A stretch of DNA of 64,000 nucleotides, taken from positions 334,892 to 398,891 of the forward strand of contig JAODUP010000348.1 in NCBI GenBank assembly GCA_025642065.1. The letters run 5' to 3'. Below, in pieces: positions 1 to 11,192 of the stretch (position 1 is its first letter; every line of letters begins with the position of its first letter). The notes below the pieces were generated by a model. The model searched no databases, was not told where the DNA came from, and worked only from the letters and a program-made list of their open reading frames with translations. The stretch comes from Paralvinella palmiformis. Lineage: Eukaryota; Annelida; Polychaeta; Terebellida; Alvinellidae. The translations under genes and the position numbers were made by a program.

Positions 1-46
1 ATGGTTTCGGACGACTATATGTTAATTGTTGATTTATTTAAGTTAT

Positions 47-50
<4 letters not shown>

Positions 51-104
<54 letters not shown>
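51..104. repeat. (TA)n microsatellite
   Basis: Uninterrupted TA run of about 54 bp. Confidence 0.95.
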
Positions 105-108
<4 letters not shown>

Positions 109-1673
109 TTTATTATATAAGCACATATGTACATTTAGTCACGAGATTGTAGAAATACTCACAGGTACACACATATACACGCACATACGAAACGATACAG
201 TCCATAAGCCTAATGTACGAGGAAAGATCAACACGTGACTGCCAATGCAAAAATCCTTATAGCTTAACGCTATTCCAAGATGTTCACTCCGAATTGGTGT
301 ATCGTGAGCGGAGCGTGAAGTAAGTCATGTGACAACTTCTATGTATGGAGTTAGTCTCCTAGCTTATAGCGGGGAGACTTCAATGTGACTAAACTAACGC
401 ACTTTATGGCATTCGTACGTTCGGTTGTCGGCACGTAAATATTTAGCACAGAGCGGGCTTTAATGGCGGATATAGTATGCAGGTGGAGGGGGGTTATTGT
501 ATGTACATAATATTAATGATATAATAGGAATGAAATGTCGTGCTGTTTACGATACTAATTGCGGAGACATTGAGGACTAAATGCTCGTATAGGACTGACA
601 CCGTTAACAGACGTCATGGTATCGTGTCAGTGAGCTAGGGTGCTCTTCACTGACACCCAAATCATTGGTGAATATTGTCGAGAAAAGAGATGAACGGAAG
701 CGACGAGTTGTAATCAGCCCGTACGGCGACTCTGCGACCGGCCTGGTGATCGATAAGTGATCGATCGATCTGTAGGCAGTGATTGATTTGCCAGGCTTCC
801 GCGAGCCGAACACGACGGTGTTAAGAAGCTCATTCGGTGTTTGTATGTGTGTGTCTGTGTTATCTACGATAACCGACACAAGAAGTTCGGAATAAGCACG
901 GCTACTGTAAACATAGAAAGTAAGCGATGAACTACTCAATATCATGTGTTCGATCTGACGGAGAGGGTCAATCGATTATCCTTATTAGTTTTTGATTAAT
1001 TGGCGCCTGTTGTCCGCTACTTGACAACAGTCAACTGTCTCGATGGGAGTCCGCAACTAAGTGAACTGCCAAACTGGAGGTAAAACGGTACGATTTTAAA
1101 ATGATAGCAGCCGTTTCTTGACAACGACCAAACAGAAAGGCGTAAATTAAATCGCCTAGTCATATCGAAGACACCCGCCAGATGTCGCCAAAGGCGTCGT
1201 TCATTTACTGCGAGGTCACGGCATGTTTGGAAGGAGGCAGAACAACAACGGATTATATATACCTGTGTGTGTGTGGACGAAATGCATTGAAACCTTCTGG
1301 GCTTGCAGTATATATATTGTTCGATGAGAACTGGTGCGGTCAGGTTCCGTGAAGGCCCAATTACGGAGATTCTGATGTGCACTAACATACGAAATCAATA
1401 TGCTGGAAACTATCAATTTGGACACAATCATACATATATTAAATGGCTATGGAAAGGGGTAAGTTGTGTTTTATAGTCGTTGTTAATCCAGAAAGTTATA
1501 TTCAGAAGTAATCAGACGGGTAAATGAAGACAAATAGAAAGAAAGAAATGTGAAATGGAAAGACGGTGCGTGATTGAGCCTCGACGCTAGTTAAAACTGG
1601 GACAGGTGGCTGACATATGATACACAGGAAAACATTCCTTGACATAGTCATATTGATAATGTATAAAGGCTGT
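105..1673. other. No gene seen
   Basis: Mixed-composition, CpG-containing sequence. Minus-strand ORFs of 113 and 123 codons (604-945, 1017-1388) show no recognisable motif, splice context or coding bias. I see nothing else. Confidence 0.5.
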
Positions 1674-1674
1674 C

Positions 1675-1735
<61 letters not shown>
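1674..1735. repeat. (AT)n(GT)n microsatellite
   Basis: Compound run of AT then GT dinucleotides. Confidence 0.95.
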
Positions 1736-1736
<1 letters not shown>

Positions 1737-1913
1737 TTATAATGATAACAAACTGCTATTACTACAACTATTTCTACTTGTACAATAATAATAATAATAA
1801 TAACCTCATAATCATCATCATTTAATTACTACCTCTACGGTACAACAACAATTGCATCAGTAACGACAATGACAACTATTACTAATAACAACTCATCCTC
1901 CTTTATCTTTGAG

Positions 1914-2094
1914 GGGCCCCGTGGTCTAGCGGTAGCGTGTTGGACCACAGATCACTACCACCCGTGTTCGAATCTCGGCGTCGGCATATCTGAAGGTTGT
2001 TTCGTCTTCGACTTCGTTTCATTACCTTCGGAGGTCGCTCGGCCCATTTAGCCTACCTTGTGCACAGAAGTGGCCGTAAAACATCAATAACCAA
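1914..2094 (+). mobile_element. tRNA-derived SINE (family 1), intact copy
   Basis: The head holds A box TGGTCTAGCGGTAGCG and B box GTTCGAATC; the body runs to GTGGCCGTAAAACATCAATA. Flanked by a 15-bp duplication TCCTTTATCTTTGAG (1899-1913, 2095-2109). Serves as reference copy for the family in this window. Confidence 0.85.
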
Positions 2095-2165
2095 TCCTTT
2101 ATCTTTGAGATTTGAGTCATAGTGAAGTAGAGTAGCTTAAGTTAATAACAAGTTAATAAGCATAA

Positions 2166-2455
2166 CAATGCAGTTCAATTAATACTGCATAAAAATGCAG
2201 TTCAATTAATACTGCATAACAATGCAGTTCAATTAATACTGCATAACAATGCAGTTCAATTAATACTGCATAAAAATGCAGTTCAATTAATACTGCATAA
2301 AAATGCAGTTCAATTAATACTGCATAACAATGCAGTTCAATTAATACTGCATAACAATGCAGTTCAATTAATACTGCATAAAAATGCAGTTCAATTAATA
2401 CTGCATAAAAATGCAGTTCAATTAATACAGCATAAAAATGCAGTTCAATTAGTAC
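2166..2455. repeat. 27-bp tandem array (11 units)
   Basis: Unit AATGCAGTTCAATTAATACT plus GCATAAM. Each unit contains ATGCAGT and ACTGCAT as inverted arms. The linker base varies C/A in an ordered way. Begins 56 bp after a SINE. Confidence 0.9.
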
Positions 2456-4108
2456 TCTTTCTAAAATGGTTTAATTTGACATGGAACGTACTCGCAATAG
2501 AAACGTTTAAATCGTCGAATATTCCAGATGTTTAAACTCCCGCCTGTTGGCTTTCACAGTTTCTTATCGCGCGAAAACTGTACTAAACACAAGAACGGTG
2601 TGTGTCAAATGCACCCATCTGCTATATCGTACGTCGTAATGCTTAGACGTTATATCGCATAGAGATGGTTGTTTCATTCACGACCGAAATTCAATTAATG
2701 AACAAATTCGGAAGAGGGGAAAAAACACGGAGATTATCGATGTATTTGTCTTTTGAACGTGTTTAATTTTTAATTGCAGTCCTTGTTCGTTTGTCGCTGG
2801 CCGACGCCAACTTTATACAAGCGTTACCTGTTCTCGAATGGTTTCGACCTGTCTATTACATCGTCTGATTCGGTTTCTTTGATCTTGGGACGGTCAAGAT
2901 GGAAAAGCTGCACTTAACTCGTCGGAAGCCTGTCCGGTTGTAATACGTTTATCGTCTGTACAGTTTTAGCGGATTATGCCAGAAGTGAGAGGTGTAAGGC
3001 ATTTGTAACGACTTCGCTTCGTTGTCCGGGTAATTATTAACGTTCGAACGGATGGGATTAGCTGTAGGGCATGAAACGATAAATGGATATCCAATTTGCG
3101 GCCATGTTATTAGTAAAGGACAGCTTGCTTGTTAAAACAGGCTAATCTTAGAATACCTTTGGTATTATAGCTGTTTAGGCTCACCGCAGAGCGTGGTTTG
3201 TCTAGATAAGAATGATTGCTGATTGTTTACGAGGTTCGGCGTTTTTGATGAACAACTCCGATCCGTGTATAGGGCAATGACCTGATGTACTCGAAGGTAA
3301 CGTGCTTTGCGACTATTCATGTGTGCAGCAGGTTGAAAGGAAATTCTGACCTTTTCCCCAGAGGCTTATATTATTTGCGTAAAACATGATATTTCAACCT
3401 ATATATATATATTCTTGAATGATTATCGTGCCATTTTAAATTCCATATAAATATGGTCATCTTTATTTTAGAAGGCTCAATAAAAGTTAAAACAAAATTG
3501 AAATAACCCCTTATGGATCTCTCGTTGACAGCAGCAGGTCCAGTTTTGGGTGGATGTAGAAATAACATTCATGCGTTGTTTGAGGAAGACACCAGATGAT
3601 ATGTCGTGTGGCACTGTCAGAGTCTGATGTCGACACCCATCCCGATGTGATTATCGGTTAGAAAACTGATTTCTTCTCCCCAAATGAAGGAGTTTTCGAT
3701 GAATTAGGACTGATTTAAAATAGGTTATTGAAGCATTAGTCTATTGGAACAGTGAGTCTTTAAAATAATGGTTTTACGATCTCTTGACTTCTTCGATGTA
3801 AATTACAAACCTATTAAGGATTCAACGGAGGAAGTCGGAATTTTGGAAAAAAGAATTTAAAAAAAAAGACAACAATACCTATAAACATTTTTTTTATTTA
3901 AACACGGGGACACCTAATATTCAAAAACTCTTATACGTTTCAAACACTAATAATTGGTCACAAAATCAGAATAGTTATAGTTTAATGTATCCAAACTTAG
4001 CTAATAACTAATATAGTTAGATAGCTTTCAGTACAGTGAAGATGCATAGAGCACATACTGAATATCATTGTAGAGCAATCTTCAGCGGATCACAAACCAG
4101 CTAGCAAA
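2456..4108. other. No gene seen
   Basis: Non-repetitive, CpG-containing sequence without convincing ORFs. Confidence 0.5.
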
Positions 4109-4110
4109 CT

Positions 4111-4146
<36 letters not shown>

Positions 4147-4154
4147 TTGTTACG

Positions 4155-4502
4155 GTGCACAGTCCAAAGTGCCTTTAACCATTGGAGTCCTGAGTCAGTG
4201 GTAACAATGCCTTAGCAAATAAATCGTGGGCTCCTAATCCTTGCAGGGCATCAACCTTGTCAACCTTATGGTTAATAAATACAAACCCTGACCACATGAG
4301 AGACGGACTGTGGGTGGAGGGACATCAGTTGGACAAAGCTGGAGAAAACCCTTAATGTAGTTGCCTTCTGTTTGTTTGTTTGTTTGTTTGTTTGTTTGTT
4401 TGTTTGTTTGTTTGTTTGTTTGTTTGTTTGTTTGTTTGTCCAAGCGCGTTTGAACAATTCTGGAAAATGCGCTATACAAAAGTCAATTTATTATTATTAT
4501 TA

Positions 4503-4534
<32 letters not shown>

Positions 4535-4535
4535 G
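4155..4535 (+). mobile_element. SINE-like element with (GTTT)n and (ATT)n
   Basis: A unique 210-bp body leads into a 74-bp (GTTT)n run (4366-4439), then GAAAATGCGCTATACAAAAG and (ATT)n, a tail style shared by several SINEs here. ORFs of 61-83 codons are repeat translations. Confidence 0.4.
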
Positions 4536-4751
4536 TCTTCGTGTATAACGGTACGCACTTTGATAGTATTTTCCTCGCCGATCTATCATTGTATGTTGAC
4601 ATACGCTTTTCCTTTTGACATAATTATCTAAAAATTATTTTACGCAGAATGGTTATCGTTCTTTGTTCTATATCGAACAATACAGAATTTAAATACACCA
4701 AATATACCCGAACGTTTCCTTGAAAGTTTTATTTCTCAGCTTGAAGCATAA

Positions 4752-4800
<49 letters not shown>
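4752..4800. repeat. (TA)n microsatellite
   Basis: About 49 bp of TA. Confidence 0.95.
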
Positions 4801-4804
<4 letters not shown>

Positions 4805-5211
4805 CTAGTGAGTGGTTTATCACTTTAAATTGTACTTTCTTCTTATTGTGAAGGTAATATGATATATGGACTTATCTTTCAATTTCGATAAACAAGGACA
4901 CGCAATTTATGATGACTTACTAATAAATAAGATGATAGCATGATATTTTGTTATATAGATTTCATTCGTAAATGCCGCGTTTCAATAAAAAGCCGTTATA
5001 CATGTGGACCTGAGAGCAATGAACAATATGTGGTTGGGGGGGTTCAGTCTGTAATATTAGACTCAACTGTGAGATTATTACAAATTATATATCACAGACG
5101 TTGGTGGATGATCATCTGATTAAGATGAATGCTGAATGTAATAATGGAAAGTTTCCGGGCATACATACACATTGTAGTAACATATTTGATCGGATGATGA
5201 TGATGTTGATG

Positions 5212-5347
5212 TTAATGACGATGATTGGTAATTTACGGCCACTTTTGTGCACATGGTAAACTAAATGGGCCGAGCGACCTCCAATGGGTAATGAAGCGAA
5301 GTCAGAGATGAAACACGCTTCAGATATGCTCACGCCGAGATTCGGAC
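5212..5347 (-). mobile_element. SINE family 1, left arm of inverted pair
   Basis: Reverse-oriented body TTTACGGCCACTTTTGTGCA onward, cut before the tRNA A box. It abuts a second copy in the other orientation. Confidence 0.75.
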
Positions 5348-5349
5348 AC

Positions 5350-5510
5350 CTGTTGGACGACTAATCACTACCACCCGTGTTCGCATCTCGGCGTGGGTAT
5401 ATTTGAAGGTTGTTTCATCTTCGACTTCGCTTCATTATCTTTGGAGGTCGCTCGGCCTATTTAGCCTACCATGTGCACAAAAGTGGCCGTAAAACACTAA
5501 TCAATCATCT
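5350..5510 (+). mobile_element. SINE family 1, right arm of inverted pair
   Basis: Starts within the tRNA-like head (CTAATCACTACCACCCGTGT, B box degraded to TTCGCATC) and runs to GTGGCCGTAAAACACTAATC. Head-to-head with the copy at 5212-5347. Confidence 0.75.
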
Positions 5511-5614
5511 TACACCTAGGAGTCTGTCAAGGAAAAAATAAAACCCACAAACACAAGTATCAAGGGGATTCGAACCCATAACCTAGAAGAATGTTTCCAG
5601 CAAACTGTTGAAGG

Positions 5615-6215
5615 GTGATTATCTTAAGATATATAAATCTATTAATGATATGGCGCCAGAATACCTGTGTAAACTGGTGTCCATTAGAAAGTCATCCCGA
5701 AAACTCAGGTCATCCAGTCGGATACTATTGCAGGTGCCAGTGTCCGGCTCAAATCGTATAGTAATTGTGCATATAGTGTTGTAGCTTCCATTTTGTGGAA
5801 TAGGTTGCCGGTAGATGTTAGAAATGCGTCGTCTCTTGAAAATTTTAAATCTGTTATAAAAACACACCCGTTCAAGGTGGTTGGCGGACGTTTTGGCCGA
5901 CAGACGTTTTGGCCTAGGAGTTTTTGTCCTAGGACATTTTGGCCAACTATTTTTTCAAGGTAGGACGTTTTGGCCAATGTATGAACTAAAAAAATAACTT
6001 GACTAACTTATTTACAGTTATTGATATTTCTTGGCCAAAACGTCCTAGATTCGTTCAAGGTCGCTTTCATGGATAAATAATTATTATCTTTTAAATCACT
6101 TACATGGCTTTTTTACAGGCATATTATTCGGGGTATTATTATATTACATATTATTTGTACAGCCCCTTTGAATAGCTCCTGCTAGCAAGGGCGCTTTATT
6201 AAATATTCATTATTA
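5615..6215 (+). mobile_element. LINE 3' end, interrupted by a MITE
   Basis: The plus strand at 5625-5878 reads in shifted frames IYKSINDMAPEYLCKL, RKLRSS, then NCAYSVVASILWNRLPVDVR and SLENFKSVIKTH, which is the typical end of a non-LTR retrotransposon reverse-transcriptase protein. The frame resumes after the insertion at 5879-6061 with AFMDK and a stop. The 3' tail GCTCCTGCTAGCAAGGGCGC plus (ATT)n recurs at 16.0 and 37.8 kb. Confidence 0.65.
5879..6061 (+). mobile_element. 183-bp MITE inside the LINE
   Basis: Bounded by 10-bp direct repeats CGTTCAAGGT (5869-5878 and 6052-6061). Carries perfect 13-bp inverted repeats GGACGTTTTGGCC / GGCCAAAACGTCC near its ends and further internal GACGTTTTGGCC-type motifs. 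A 9-10 bp duplication is most like Mutator-type elements. The strand is arbitrary. Confidence 0.6.
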
Positions 6216-6490
6216 TTATTATTGTTATTATTATTATTATTAAGAAGGTTTCAAAAACGTGCAACCAAAATATCATAATTTCAGCCTGTAAATCCATCAC
6301 ACACATCATAGATTTGGTAGTGGCATTGATCTAACTGTAATGATATACCACGCTCTTGGTTTGGTATTTATATTAACCACTACTGTACACTCGTCCTACA
6401 CCAACACAATTTTAATCACGCGTAGATTACTTAATTATATAAACGCCGTGACATTAACGTCACGGATGATGTGTTCTCTCTGCTCATTAT

Positions 6491-6800
6491 CAGACTCGGT
6501 ATAATAAAATCAGACTCAGTATAATAAAATCAGACTCGGTATAATAAAATCAGACTCGGTATAATAAAATCAGACACGGTATAATAAAATCAGACACGGT
6601 ATAATAATATCAGACACTGTATAATAAAATCGGACACGGTATAATAAAATCAGACACGGTATAATAAAACGAGACATGGTATAATAAAATCAGACACGGT
6701 TTAATAAAATCAGACACGGTATAATAAAATCAGACACGGTATAATAAAATCAAACTCGGTATAATAAAATCAAACTCGGTATAATGATATCAGAATCGGG
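6491..6800. repeat. 20-bp minisatellite, 15-16 copies
   Basis: Unit CAGACWCGGTATAATAAAAT with exact 20-bp period and no spacers. CTCGGT variants lie at both ends and CACGGT variants in the middle. Confidence 0.9.
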
Positions 6801-9006
6801 CATTCAATTCATGTACATTGTCGTTCAGCTATGATATATGCATTCGTAGACATATCAACTAATTGTAGCTAGTTAGACTTAATAATAGTAGACATAATTA
6901 TAATTTCTACAAACGTTTTGACAGATCCATTTCAATATCTTTATGTAGTAGAATACGTACTTATTTTGAAATAAATCATGATATCAGGGTTATTATCGGA
7001 ATGTTTTAATGATTGTATGAAAATTAGATTGATAATTAGAAAATTAGTTGCATTATCATATAATGAGAGAAACAGACAAACACAGAGAGAGAATCGGAGA
7101 GAGAGCGAGCATGCGTTTGTTCATATATGTGATAAATCTACTTTGTTCGTTAATACCCAATGTCCTAACATTAACTTCCTATAACGATTAATATTTATGT
7201 CTAAGAAATTTCCATTTCACTCGCCAGGTGTCAGGATGATGGCGTGCGTCCTTCAAAGGACTGGGTAAGAAATCATCTGGACAGAGTTGACGAGCGCCCT
7301 CTATCCACCGGCATTACCGGCACTAGAGTATCTCTGGACAAGGTAGTACAGTTCATGCAATCGGTGCACTTATATATGAATATTGAATATTATCCGATCC
7401 ACTCGACAGCCTATGTAGGACCGGATCAGTGGTCTCTTGAACAGACATAAAGCCTTCAGACGGTCCTCATTCCAAGGCCAATTATCGTAGAGATGTTTGT
7501 TTAAGCCTCTCTCGTGTCCGATTTCGACACGTTTGGTGCTCGTTTGAAATCGACGAGGAAATGTCTTTGTTATCAGACCAATACGTATTCCTCGATGTAA
7601 CTAATAGAGTGTGATCGAGTGGTGTACATTGTTTTGGTTATGGTAACGCTAAATACCAGAATGATTCATTTGTTGGCGTTATTGCTGGATAAAGTCTAAA
7701 TGGAACACCGAGTTTGCTGTTCAGTGGCGGTTATCCATCGAATAAAAGTCCTCTCTCGGACTTGAGATTTTTGTCAGAATTTGAAATACAGCCAGAATGT
7801 TTTCAACAGTGAGCGATAAAAGCATTTAATGAACATTTATTTATTTATTTTATTTGGAGGTAGATTTTTTGTTTCGTTTAGAATTTACAGAGCGTTATCT
7901 AGCATCCTCGTTTTTTCTATGGTAGTACATCAAACTTGATCACTCTTTTTCTTCTTCTTCTGGTTTCATCATATCAAATAAATGTTGGTTTAAGTGTTTT
8001 TTTAACCTCTCTATAGTAACATGGATGATTTCTTTTCAGAATCAAATGAACAAATAATTTCAAAAATTATCTCACAATTCTGGGATATAAAATTAATTAC
8101 AAAATTTCTTCATAGAATTCCACCTGAAAGAAAGTCACGAACAACTTAGCTAAGCATTTGTCATTCGTATTTGGCAAAAAAAATACATTGTAATCATACT
8201 GAATGGCATGTGTTTCTGGTGAACATAGACTGATGATCGAACAATGTGTTTTATTTCAGTAAAACTGCTAACTGGATTGTGTTTTCTAGAAACTAGTACA
8301 TTGTACCTGTATAGCTCACCAGATAAAATAACAACGCTAACATTCACAGCCAGTGTTGCTATTAGCAGTAAAAAGGTCTCTTGTTGATTATAGAAGACAA
8401 ATGAATGGAGCAAATTAATCGATGTATACTCTGGACGAAGGTATTTTGAAGTTTTTGAACACGCGGCTGTTGTTTGAAAATAGTTTCCTTTTTTGAATTC
8501 ACGCTTTTAATTACATGGTCATGATTTGTGGCTACTTTCTCCGAGTATAATATTACTGATGTGAAAATGTTATGGTGTACAAAACTCACAACATCCCATG
8601 TTCAGTTGATCACGTGATTCTCTACACGTGACTTATACTCTCTATTTAGTGTTGTGCCAGAATGGATTATTAACATCTGTTGTTGTCAACGAAACAACCC
8701 TTTTCTTACACCCGGGCCTATGAAAAGCCATTCTCGTCGGCCTATTGAGAAACTCGCACGTACTTGGAATGTTTTCATAGAGCATAAACAGCCATGTTAG
8801 TGTGTTCAGCATATGTAGGACATAAAAAAACCAGATCTGGTCGTTCGGCATTTATGTTACAGCCAGTTCACGTTCAATCCGAGTCTATACAAGAATGTTT
8901 CATACCGTGGCCGACAGATGGCGCTTCTACACCCATGTAACACGTCGCTGTGTGACAAATTGTTCGATGTGTATATGTGTAAGAAGACTGCCGAGAAGAA
9001 GCAAAC
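6801..9006. other. No gene seen; 5' flank of the Cys-cluster gene
   Basis: Scattered small ORFs (for example 7244-7450) lack support. The last few hundred bases, CpG-containing, presumably hold the promoter and 5' UTR of the gene starting at 9007; no TATA box or initiator could be picked with confidence. Confidence 0.4.
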
Positions 9007-9102
9007 ATGTCGTCGAAACGTGTTGTTGACAACGAAGATCTGTTGCTGAATGGTTTATATTTATATCAGACGAGACTACACTTTCTGGTGAAAAGAAACC
9101 GG
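9007..9102 (+). CDS. Unknown Cys-cluster gene, coding exon 1
   Basis: 32 codons from ATG (context caaacATGt) to donor GTAATG, ending in phase 0. Residues include LLLNGLYLYQTRLHFLV, a short hydrophobic and aromatic stretch. An in-frame stop at 8980-8982 supports this start. Confidence 0.75.
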
Positions 9103-10101
9103 GTAATGGACTCTCGAGAAAAGAAGGAGAAACAAATTAACTATACACAGTTTATCGTCATTTTTTTGGTGACATAATATGCCTTTTAATCGATGATGTT
9201 CGTTTTATTTCCGTATAGAATACCCTAAAATGGCGGGCGTGGACGAGTTCCGGTGTTTCTTCAGTGCCATCAGAAGGCTTACAGGACGAGAACGTCTTCG
9301 GTAAGTACTGTTATATTGATTAGAACAATTAACGGTTCTAGTGTATTAGTGATATATATTCTAGTAGTAGTAGTAGGAGGAGGCTTTCTTTAAGCCACTA
9401 ATGTCAGTGAACGAGTACAAAGCTTCATAACCTCTTCTTCAGCAAGTTTCATTCCAAACGCAACGCTAATGCTAAATGTCTCTTAAAGTACAGAAACGCC
9501 TATTTAAAATACCTGAACTATCCAGATAGATTTTGACTATCCGTTAATTACAAGTCAGTATAAATCTCTACCCCATTCAGTACACGACTTCTCGACTATG
9601 GCTTTCTGCTATCTGGCAACGAATTGATTTGATAAGCCTTTGACTCTCTATGTTCGCGGTAGTTATTTTAACAGCTATGCCTTTTTAACGTAAGCAAATA
9701 TTACTTATAACCATCAATCATATAGTTCCAACAGACACCTACGAAAACATTCTCGGCAAGAAAGTTTATCTCTGTGAGTATGTCGAACTTTGATGGCTGG
9801 GCAGCACTCGTCGTACTAAGATTAGTAGTGTTTTGTTGGTGTGGTTGTTTTTCTTGTACATTATACGGATCGTGTCGTACACTCTTGGCCAGGTGCTTGA
9901 TCCGGGCGCAATCTCCGTGTGTAATCTGTGTAATTGGCGTGTAAACGTGTGTGTATGTATGTAGACCGTTATGCGACCGAATGTACACACATAAATATAC
10001 GAGTACACGTACAAATGACGACGTACGTAATATAGACATCAAAGCGCTCGGGCACGTAACACGTGCACAAAGATTGATTGATTGATAGATTTGTTGACGA
10101 A

Positions 10102-10172
<71 letters not shown>

Positions 10173-11160
10173 ATCAATCGAACAATTGATTGTTTTTGTT
10201 TATTTTAGTTGATTGATCACTTAAATGAACGAATCAATGAACGAACGAACGAACGAATCAATGAATGAACGAATGAACGAATTAAGGGACGGACGGACGA
10301 ACGAACGAACGCAAGAATGAATGAACGAACGAATTCATTAATTCATTAACGAACGAACGAACAAATGAATGAAAATCACACACTCTCACACACTGGTGCA
10401 TGTTATTAGATTGATATTAACAACCAATTTAGGAATACGTTATCCTCACTCTATAAAGGTGGATGATGGTGGAGGATGGTTGTTTCTGTGTCGTAGCTAA
10501 GTAGTGCATGTGTAGAGAGATAATCTAACAAATATTAATGTCAAATGTCTGGCCTTAAACAGTCTATATCAGACAGTTAGCTGGCCAATCACCTTGACCT
10601 TATGGTGTATAAACACCAGACAATATACGAGTGACATTCTGAGTTTCTCTTGTTTCATAAATTGTAGATTTTTAAGGGCAGGATCGTCCCTTCTGACTAA
10701 CATATTAAGACTGTCTATGTTGATAACAATATTAACTACTGTCAAATGACCATTCAGCTTTCCTATTTTTCCTGTATTTCTCATTTGGGTATGTTACGTT
10801 GGACATTATAATAATTAATTTATAATTTGGGACACGACCCTTTAATAAATGATAACTTCAGACATCTTCCGTATTTTGTTATATCAATTAATAATGGCTT
10901 CCTGATTATTATTATTATTTTCCTTTCAGATCAGCCGTTTTACAAACTAACCGCGGTGAGTCTTAAATGCATTATGTTTTGTTTTTGTTAAAGCCTATCT
11001 ACGTGTAAACATACATACTGCTTTCTCGCAATCACATTCAAGATAATGTTAACTGATTGTGTAATATCATGTGATACAATGACAGTATACATAAATGTAT
11101 CGGAATACACATAACTGCACTCGCTTACGTTATTGAAAGGAAACAGTTTTATATATAATA

Positions 11161-11192
<32 letters not shown>

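Noticed and set aside
604..1388. Minus-strand ORFs of 113 and 123 codons
   Set aside because: No recognisable domain, overlapping other frames, no splice or expression support; length is unremarkable for this composition.
1914..1990. A tRNA gene (also heads of the other SINEs)
   Set aside because: A and B boxes are present but no full cloverleaf; they continue into a shared SINE body with target duplications.
4234..4479. ORFs of Lys-Gln-Thr-Asn or Cys-Leu-Phe-Val repeats
   Set aside because: Direct translation of the (GTTT)n run.
6491..6800. CRISPR-like array (also 2166-2455)
   Set aside because: Repeats are directly adjacent without unique spacers and the genome is eukaryotic.
7244..7450. 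Possible upstream exon of the first gene
   Set aside because: An AG and a GT are nearby, but exon 1 at 9007 has an in-frame upstream stop, so this could only be 5' UTR, and nothing supports that.
9230..9300. ATG at 9230 as the start of a gene (MAGVDEFRCFFS...)
   Set aside because: Its phase cannot be joined to downstream exons without a stop. The other frame, starting at ATG 9007, splices through all six exons.
9701..10177. 158-codon minus-strand ORF
   Set aside because: Half of it translates a (CA)n(TA)n run; no motif and no splice context.
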